Source: Watersipora subatra (Eukaryota > Bryozoa > Gymnolaemata > Cheilostomatida > Watersiporidae). From it: 64,000 nt of DNA. The position numbers and the translations under genes are program-made. The notes beneath the pieces are model-generated. The model ran no database searches. It saw nothing but the letters and a program-made list of their open reading frames with translations, and had not been told where the DNA came from. This document shows, piece by piece, positions 1 to 64,000 of the stretch. The DNA lies in NCBI RefSeq assembly GCF_963576615.1, contig NC_088715.1, positions 30,527,687 to 30,591,686 of the forward strand. Direction: 5' to 3'. Positions within the stretch are counted from its first letter, which is position 1. Every line of letters starts with the position of its first letter.

Positions 1-63
1 AAACGTCTCAAACAGTGTTAAAATTTGCACGAGTAGGGCTTATGCTACTCTTGCGACTTTAAA

Positions 64-245
64 GATGGAAAGAGAGAGGAAAAGAGTGTGGGAGGTAGGG
101 GGAGAAAAGGTGAAAAAAAAAAAAAAAGGGAGAGAAAGGGAGAGAGGAAAAAAGAAGGGGAGAGAGGGGCAGAGGACAAGATAGGGGGAGACATGCAGAG
201 ATAGGGGGAGAGAGGGGAGAGAGGGAAGAGAGGGGTAGAGCAGGG
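64..245 (+). repeat. Purine-rich (GA) tract
   Basis: Nearly all A and G on the plus strand for about 180 bases, with GGGGAGAGA and AGAGAGGG units. The complementary strand is open in translation only because C/T sequence cannot form a stop codon. It resembles the larger tract at about 61430-62630. Confidence 0.9.
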
Positions 246-2758
246 TAAAAATTTTCAAAACTTCATCAAAATTACAATTGACAAACTTAATTGCAGTTAA
301 AATGCTCCGAAGAAAACCAGGTATCCAGAATTCTCAATAGTGGCGTAATTAGTTGCCCGACTGCCTATTTCTCTTTTATCCTAGACATTGGATATGCCGT
401 CCAAGTTGTGGTGTTACAACTACTCTCTATTGACAAACATTTTATTCTGTAATTGCTTGTGATTGATGGAATAAAACTTTCAAAATAGCCTTAGATGCAT
501 TGCCTTATATGTAATAAGTGATTTAAAAATAGGTGGATAAAAATGTTGTTAGTTATTTTTTCTAAACTCGGTATAAACATATGAGTATTAAATGCTGATG
601 AAACTCTATCATTCTTATACTTGCAAACGGAAAGCACAACTATTTATGCTGCTTTTGGTATGTTTTCTTTCTGCTGAATGGTTTAACTGTGTGTTTTATG
701 TTTGTATGTAGATGTTGGTTCTAGCAAGTGTTTCAGAGCAGGCTTTATTTTTCACAGGTGTATTCTACTACTTTCTAGCTACCTCCCCTTTACACGCCTG
801 GCCCTTCATGCGTATATAGTGAGTATGTGATAAAATTGCAAAAAACTAGATAAACAACAGTAATAACATTGGCCTCGCCCTGACTGCAACAGCGGTGAAC
901 AACAATCCTGTCAAATTTAGCAATACTGTGACACTGGGTTTAAGATTTGTTGATTTCAATTCTAAATCAATTTGGCAGTCAGATCACCTAAAACGACAAA
1001 CAAAATATCAAATAATAGAAAAGTGCCAATTATCGTTGATATAAATCTACTAGAATTTGATGCGATCTCATCCTCAACTTATAAATGGCCAACTAAAATG
1101 TAAATCAGGAAAGTCTTAACCTCATAAATTCTTTTTGGCCATTTATAAAGAATAATGCTTTTACAAAATCTCATTGCTCTTTAATTCTATTGGTAACTTA
1201 TGGTATTTTAGTGCAATAAAACAACCTACTACCAATATAATTTTTTGTTTGTTTTAATAGGATTCAACTAAATTTTGAGTTATTTCGAATCTGTTAATTT
1301 AAATTGATTTCCTTATTCATTAAGATTGTGAAGTGGAGTAAACTAAAGTGAAGTGAATAAGGTGATTAATTGATTGATACTATATAATCCAGGTAAATTT
1401 TAATCAAATAGACCAATATTTTATTTTGAGCTTGTAAAGCTTTTACCCTCAACATTTTCATTTATTTTAATGCACTAAATTCATGCCAAACTTTAAAGAC
1501 GAAATCCCATGTCTTATTTTAGCTGTATATTTTATAGTACAGCATAGAGTTTTTCCTTTAGTCATTAAATACTCTCTGGAGCTACTGTTAGTCTAAAACA
1601 TGGTTTAAAAATTGACAAAACTATGAACTCTATAATTCATACTAAAAATTGAATATGAAATTTGAGTGCTTGTTAGTCTGACAGTCGCAAAATATTTGCA
1701 AAACTTTTAGACTTATTGATGTAGGATTTTTAAAATTGGGTAAAACAAGTTAAAGCCTGAAATGCCTAGTTTTAATGAACTTATATGATTGCAAAAACAT
1801 TTCTTGCCATAGCGCAAGTATAGCAATAGTTGCGATAATTGAATGCTATTCGAAGTAGTGTGGTAGCCAATCGATGAGCTCAAGGTCAAGGGAAAAGATG
1901 GCCAAGTGGACCATAGGAAGCCTCTTCGAGACAATTGACATCACTCACCAAACATAGTCGAGCATTGGCTCGGCTGAAAATATGGCCCATTGTAGGGTGG
2001 CCACTGGGTCGGCCACCAGGGTAGCTTCTACAACCGAGGGGAAAAACTTATGGCTGTGAATAAACATATACGGGGCAAAAGAGTTTATAAAGAACTATTT
2101 TATACTCTTTATACCAAAGAGTATATAAGGTTTCCTTCTGATGAGGCAGGGAAGCGGAGCACCTGGTTGTCTTGCATTACAGTGATCATTGCATGTTACA
2201 TGCCTCCTGACTGTATACTCATATATATTTATTGGGATATATATGTATATTTACCATTGAAATAAAATGGTTTTGTTATTGTGGAGCAGTAAAGGGTACA
2301 GCGATTTCCTTTACAGTACTGCTTTACCATAATCAATTACTTGAATATAGTATAAATAATAGGTTGTAGGTAGCTATTACAGATAATACCTTAAAGAACT
2401 TTTTTTCTCATTGTCAGTTTGCGTTGATAGCCAATGACTCTAAAAATTCTTTGCTAAACTTATTCAATCTAAATAGCTAACTTTATTAGCAGTTTTTCAT
2501 AAGTTATAATTCTAGCAGCTAGCGATCTTTCCTGAGCAACAACAAGTATTGGCAAAAATTCTATATAAAGCAAGGGCAGGGAACTAGAACATTTAACCCA
2601 ATTTTGCTCTCTTTCTGTCTAATTGAAAATGCAATTTGGTCTGTGGTGTTTAAACTAAATACGAGTTTGCCAAATCGTCGTATACATGTACAAAACAAGC
2701 CACATGGCAAAGAAAGCAATATCTGTGTAATACTCAACAACTTCGCAAGTTGCTAAAG

Positions 2759-2813
2759 ATGTATATATATATATATATATATAATATATATATATTTATA
2801 AATATATATATAT
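2759..2813. repeat. AT dinucleotide microsatellite, interrupted
   Basis: About 50 bases of TA/AT repeats with short interruptions forming an imperfect palindrome. Confidence 0.9.
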
Positions 2814-4904
2814 GAGGTAACGTCTACAAGTAACCTTTAATAAGCTACTAGGGGGTCTAGTGAGTCATAATGCATAGATATTTACTAGCTGTTAGGTCAT
2901 GTTTGATGCTGAGACAATGCATGAAAATGTCAGTAAGGTAGTAAGCTGGTTAAAAGCTTAGATTTTGTTTAGATTGTCATCATAGTGTGTTGTTTACATA
3001 GAGTTCTTGATTAACCTTTCACCTCATCACACCTGCCTCAGGTCAAAAGTTTTATACTGTCATTTTCAGGCATCAAGGAAGTGAATCAGTCACTGATGGT
3101 TATGAAGCTTCTTTGCATAGTGGATAGCCAAACACTTGACAAGTAGCTTTATTGGAGATAAGCTGGCTTTATTTTTCAACACTCATTCTTCAGGTAGACT
3201 AAAAAATCTTTAGTTTTTGCTGTGAGCTATTACCAACTTGTCAATTATTTGGCATATGTGGGAACCATGCTTAAGTTTCTAAATAATTACACATGCACAG
3301 CTTAGTCAGCAATAGTGATGGGCTTTGATATGCGTTTAGAAATACATGTAAGGAAGTGTTGCCTGCATAACAGTTTCTATTTTAAGATCATAATAATACT
3401 GATTTTTTCTACATATGCATATTTAGAAGTTTGAAGATCACATAATCAACTTAAAGCCCATTATTTGAGGGGCCTGTTAAATGGTTTCATACAATTCGTG
3501 GTTGATTGCTATGTTGGAGTAGTATTTCTAAAGAGTTGGTAAAGAAGCTGAGTTTCCTAGATTACGTTATTTTGACTACACTAAAAAGCTTTTTAAAAAA
3601 ATGTGATACAACACAAAGTATGTTTAGATTGGTTAATCATATTCTATAGAAAGTTTGTAAGTTTTTGCTGATGATAGATGTTCTATTGGCTTTTGCACAG
3701 AAGTGAAACTGCTGTGTAATGTTTTTGTGTCAATTTTGCCAGATGGTCTGCGATTACATATATTTCATATGTAAAATAATTATCAAACCTTACTTAGAGA
3801 GTCTGAGTTTACCTAAAGATCCGCTTGGTAAGTTCTTTAGACCAAAACTATTGCAGCACAATCGCTGATTGCCTTAAAAGAATGCAGGCATGCATGACTT
3901 TATTCAGGCTATTGAATACATTAAGTAAACTGGCTCAAACTTTCTCCCTTTGCAGAAAGTAATGCACTATAGGTTTTAAACGCTTTTCTAAGGCTGAAAA
4001 ACCATTGAGCAACACCGCTGTAGGACCTACTGTAGCGCTTACTTGTTGCTGTGTCTACTTGGCTTCTACGTATAAAACACCAGCACTGGTAGCAACAAAT
4101 CAATAGCCACAGATCAGTTCTAATTGTATCTTGACTAGGAAAACTTTTAAGTTTTGACTGCTGAGAGAGTTTAGCTTAGTTAGCAATAAAGGTTTAAAGC
4201 AGACTGTAATTTCCTTCTGGTAAGACAAGCACTGTAAACTTTATTTTAATAATTTTCCTAGAATACACTGCTCTCGCTCTAGATCATTGTTCATGCCTGG
4301 CTGATAATGTTTTGTATACTATAAATAAAACTATTGCATGTGTTGTATTAGGCAAGTTTTAACATGCAGTCTACCTAATGTTGAACAAGCTTCAAGTAAG
4401 CAGCAATTGGTAATCATTTTTTTTCAAAGAAAATATATGTGTTAAAGTGATCTTCAAAAAAGGTCAAAAGGTAACCTTGTGGTTTATTTATTGTTTTTTT
4501 AACTAAGTAGTTAGTTTATATATACTATTGAAACATGATTTCAACTTCTTCCGTAAGAATCAGTGACCATTAAATTGGTCCTTTGATTGGTAAAGCGGCT
4601 GGATTACAGTTAATACCTGGTAGACATAATGACATTAATTCTATCACCTCGCATATGAACTGTCGCTGAGAGGTGTTTGCTTTATTTTGCTAAAACATGG
4701 AGAGATTTCTGTATTTATTTGTGTCAAATATTTAATGGATTGAAATGGCTTGAAAGGAAGTAAAGATAAACAAAAGCATGTATTATTGTTTGATCACATA
4801 GTTTTTGATAGAGCTGTGAGATATTAGCTTAAAACTGAATTTTTACATTAACAAAATTTAGCAAATCATATAACCTCCAGCAATTGTTTGTGCAGGCTGC
4901 AAAG

Positions 4905-60721
<55,817 letters not shown>

Positions 60722-61060
60722 ATTGACCACCAAACCACCAACAATTCTGAAGAGGCTGCTGCCAAGTTTCCCTTCAAAACTTTTGGCAACCTGTCTTGTG
60801 GTTAGTTGATCATTTAGCTTTGTATGCATTTGCATCTAGAGTCGAAATAATACTTTTACATTATAGCTGTAAAAATTTATGTTAGCGATAAACCATGATT
60901 TTTAGTTCTGTGTGTTGACTGGGAGGGGTTTATATTTCCATGAACTATTATGTGATATATTATATGTCATTTCGCTGCTTGACAGTTTATATTTTTCTAC
61001 ACCTATTTATGCAAAGTGAGTTTTGCTGAGATTTATATTTCTATAAAGGATGTTACTTCT

Positions 61061-61066
61061 ATTAAA
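61061..61066 (+). promoter_or_regulatory. Possible poly(A) signal variant ATTAAA
   Basis: ATTAAA lies 340 bases after the stop codon, with T-rich and GT-rich sequence (TTTTTTGGTGGTTG) about 20-30 bases further on, as expected of a cleavage site. No AATAAA was noticed closer to the stop. In AT-rich sequence this could be chance. Confidence 0.25.
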
Positions 61067-61429
61067 CATTTAAATTTATTTTCGAGTTTTTTGGTGGTTG
61101 TCAAAAAGTGAATTTTATAGACACTAATGTTAGTATACTAAAAGAGTATGAATGTTATTATTTCTAGCTAGACATAACATATGACTAGCTTTCAACAAAT
61201 AACTATAAAAAGATTAATCCTAAGATACATAATATTTCATCGCCTTGTCATTCTTCTCACTTGTTTTGGATTAAAATAGTGTGGCAGAAGCCAGCATATT
61301 GCCATCTCAAATGGACAGTCAGCCACAGTTTTAGTCAGCCAGAATGAGTAGTTAAGGCTCCGACTGGCCATCTGCTCTATTTGCCTGATTTTGCCAAAAG
61401 TGGGATGGCTCGACTCAGCCAAACTCATA

Positions 61430-62632
61430 GAGGAAAAGAGAAAGAGAAAAGGAACGAAAAAGGTGAACTGACCCCACCGGTCAGGAGAAAAATGAAAGAA
61501 TGGAGAGACTAGTGGGACACCGCTGGTCCAATTGTCTCAAAAATCTCAAATGGTCTCATGAGAGGGGAGCGGGTAAAGAAAAATGGAAGGAAATTAGAGG
61601 AAAAGAGGGAAGAGAAAAAGGGGAAATAAAAGAGGGAGAGAAAAGGGAGCGAAGGGGAAGGGAGTGAAAGAGGGGAGTGAAAGGGTCGAGAGAAAGTTGA
61701 GAGTAAAAGGGGGGAGAGTGAAAGGGGAGAACAAGAGAGAAAAGGGGAGAAAAAAGGAGAGGAGAGAAAAGGGGAGAAAAAGAGGGGAGAGTAAGGGAGG
61801 AGATATAGGGGGATAGAAAAAGAGAGAAAAAAAGGAAGGCAGAGAGAAAAAGGGAGAATAAAAGGAGGGACAAAAGAGCGGGAGAGAAAAGCAAGAGAGT
61901 AAAACGACGAAAATACAGGAAAAGAAAAGCAAGGGAAAGAAAATGAGGAAAATAAGAGGGTAATGAAAAGAAAGAAAAGAAAATGAAGAGAGAGAAAAGG
62001 TAAAAAGAAAAAGGGGGAAAAGAAGAGAGGGTGGGAAAAGAGGGGAGAGAGAGGGGAGAGTGAGAAAGAGAGAGGAGGAACAAAGAAGGAGAAGAGAGAA
62101 GGAAAAAGAGTAAAGAAAGATAAGGGGGAGAGAAACGGGGCAGAAGAAACAAGGGGAGAAAGAAACGAGAAAGAGAGAGAGAGAAGTAGAGAGGGTGAGA
62201 AAGAGGAGAAAGAGCGGGCAAGAGCAAGAAGAGAAATGAAAGGGGGTCGAGAGAAAAGTGGGGGAGAGAAAGATGACTGAAAGAAAAGGGAGGATACAGA
62301 AAGGGGGTAAGAAAAGAGCGGAGAAAAAAAAGAGTAGAGAAAAGAGAAAGATAAGTGGGAAGAGAAATGGGCCGGGAGAGAGAAGAGGATGGGAAAGACT
62401 TTGGGGAGAGAAGAGAAGAGAGAAGGAGAAAGAGGCGAGAGAGTGGTGGAGAGCAAGGGGGAAATAAAGGTACAGTAGAGACAAGAGGAGAGAGAGACAA
62501 AAAGAAAGAGAAAAAGTGGGAAAGAAAAAGGGGGAGAGAAAAATAAATGTGAGGTAAAGGGGGAAGCGAAAATGGGGGAAGAGAAAAGGTGGGAAGAATA
62601 GGGGCAGAGGAAAAGAGAGAGATGAATTTTTC
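61430..62632 (+). repeat. 1.2-kb purine-rich (GGGAGA/GAAAA) tract
   Basis: More than 95% A and G on the plus strand by eye, with GGGGAGAGAAAA-like units. The minus strand is open in all three frames for 350-390 codons as Ser/Phe/Leu/Pro-rich nonsense, because C/T sequence cannot form stop codons. It has no known domain and is not a gene. It lies about 0.7 kb past the TRPM stop codon. Confidence 0.93.
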
Positions 62633-62709
62633 CCAATGGACAAGACACAAAAAAAGTATGAGTCCGCCAGAGGTGTGACTGGTTGAACACTGCTGGTCCA
62701 ACAGTTGCA

Positions 62710-64000
62710 TGGGCAGGCCTTATGCTATATCAAGAAAAGGCTCAACTAGGGCAGCACAGTTTAAAGGATAGTTTTTACAGTGAATATATTTTTAATTGGA
62801 TGTGTCATTTTCATTTCATACTCTATACACAAATATATTCATGTATTACTTAATCGAGTTGCTAGATACAGGTGAAAGGTAAAAGGTAACTACAAATCTT
62901 TTACAATATGACTGGAATGTAAATGCTAAAAAGCCGCAATCTTACAAACGAGATATCTACATTTTCAAAAATTTCCTCGCAGCATTTTTATTCAGCTTTT
63001 AACAATTTGGTGTCAGCCTTCAGGGACAATTTTAATGTATAAATTAAAAGGAATGGTCATGTTACGCAATACTAAATGTCTGATGCACTATGGTCACAAT
63101 TTTTAATGTCACCCTAGGCTAATATTATTAATAATGTACACTAAATATAATGTTAGATACATTTAATCTTAGGAGCTATTTTTGACCTAAAAAGCTTATA
63201 TTGGAAAATATGATTAAGTAGGTGCTTTAGAAGGTGGAAAAACTTGCCCGATCCAAAAAACGTATACATCTGTACAGATCTTTGTTTGTAACAGACCGCA
63301 CTTGATATTTTTTTCATGTTGAAAATCAATCTGTTTTTATTGTAGCTAGAGTGACAAAATAAATTACATATGGCTATGAAGGCCATAAAATTTTAGTAGC
63401 CTGATAGAGTCGCTGTGTTTTAATATATGTAAAAGTTAGTTTTTATTATCTTTGTTATAATAGATAAAATCTGGTATTGTAAAACAAGCCATACAAACTG
63501 CTTAAACCATTAAAAAATTCTATCATCATATGAAGGATGACCTTTAAAAGTACTATGCGCAAATATTATGTCTTATTCAAAAAAAATTGTAGATATTAAA
63601 TATACTTTTAAAATCTTGAAGTGGTTGAGCTATTGAGTATTTTTTAGGTTTAATAATTTTGCTGTTAATAGATAATTTAACCTAAAATAGGTAAAATAGT
63701 TATAATACTTTTGTATTAGGTGTAGGCAAAATTGTGTTTTCAATTACAAACGTAATCCATCAATTCTATCAGTCAATTTCAACTAGGCTGTTCTCGAGTC
63801 TATTTCTTCTCTGACTTTAAGGGAATATTTGGATAATAATTATAAACGATGCATTGATTTCTTAATTCTGAGATGGTCAGAAATAATATCCTTTGAGCAT
63901 CTCAAAGGCAACTTTATTCTATAATACTTCTTCCATGTTTTAAATATCTCATATAATATAATGCTTTATTAATTTCTCATTTCATTGATATCAAACTTGA
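62710..64000. other. 3' flanking region with no feature recognised
   Basis: AT-rich sequence after the purine tract. I see no exon, repeat array or RNA gene that I can support. Confidence 0.5.

Larger units (their letters stand above)
1..4895. other. Upstream region without a recognised gene
   Basis: AT-rich sequence with no exon I can support. It contains the purine tract at 64-245 and an imperfect AT repeat at 2759-2813. A more GC-balanced patch near 1860-2040 (GGCCACTGGGTCGGCCACC and neighbours) may be a repeat fragment. Upstream exons of the TRPM gene, or its promoter, may lie here or beyond the window, but short exons of a divergent domain cannot be told from noise by eye. Confidence 0.5.

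Noticed and set aside
61509-62710. Three overlapping minus-strand open frames of 349-393 codons, the longest in the window
   Set aside because: They are Ser/Phe/Leu/Pro-rich translations of a C/T strand, which cannot contain stop codons. All three frames are open, with no domain or splice structure.

Overview
The window is eukaryotic, almost certainly from an invertebrate animal. It is AT-rich, has GT-AG introns of up to 12 kb, and is crowded with SINE-like, MITE-like and microsatellite sequence. The taxon cannot be read from the sequence; a marine lophotrochozoan is a guess. No bacterial, organellar or viral gene was seen.

One gene can be supported. It is a plus-strand cation channel of the TRPM (transient receptor potential melastatin) family, spread over about 4.9-60.7 kb. 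I rebuilt it exon by exon from splice sites and codon phase. The 5' exons (4896-33085) encode the end of the N-terminal SLOG-like region and the TRPM homology region. They are followed by a transmembrane block (pre-S1 helix, S1, a Cys/Asn-rich S1-S2 loop, S2, S3-S5, and S5 to the pore with a YGE-type filter). Then come S6 (54851-54971), the TRP helix (57148-57308) and a short C-terminal coiled coil ending in TAA at 60719-60721. There is no Nudix or alpha-kinase domain. The start of the N-terminal domain is not visible and may lie upstream of the window. The modelled exons, using one cassette without its indel and a tentative 14-nt microexon, total 2526 nt, a whole number of codons.

The main point of interest is an 11-kb tandem duplication inside the gene. 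The transmembrane block occurs twice: cassette A (about 32.92-43.79 kb) and cassette B (about 43.80-54.78 kb). The duplication starts inside an exon and ends about 70 bp before the S6 exon. Each cassette has a different reading-frame lesion. A lacks 5 nt (one TCATA unit) in the S1 exon. B lacks 1 nt in the pore exon. The intact S1 exon (B) lies downstream of the intact pore exon (A), so no linear cis-spliced mRNA containing both an S1 and a pore exon can be intact as assembled. The middle 3.95 kb of the cassettes is nearly identical while the flanks differ by several percent, which suggests gene conversion or an assembly effect.

Layout: 0-4.9 kb has no recognised gene and includes a purine tract. 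4.9-8.7 kb holds the first three exons, a SINE-like element, a pogo-like MITE and a minisatellite. 8.7-21 kb is one large intron with a 2.8-kb tandem repeat, one unit of which carries a TTAA-flanked MITE with very long inverted repeats. 21-33 kb holds seven short exons. 33-55 kb is the duplicated cassette pair. 55-60.7 kb holds S6 to the C-terminus. 60.7-64 kb is 3' flank with a 1.2-kb purine-rich tract.
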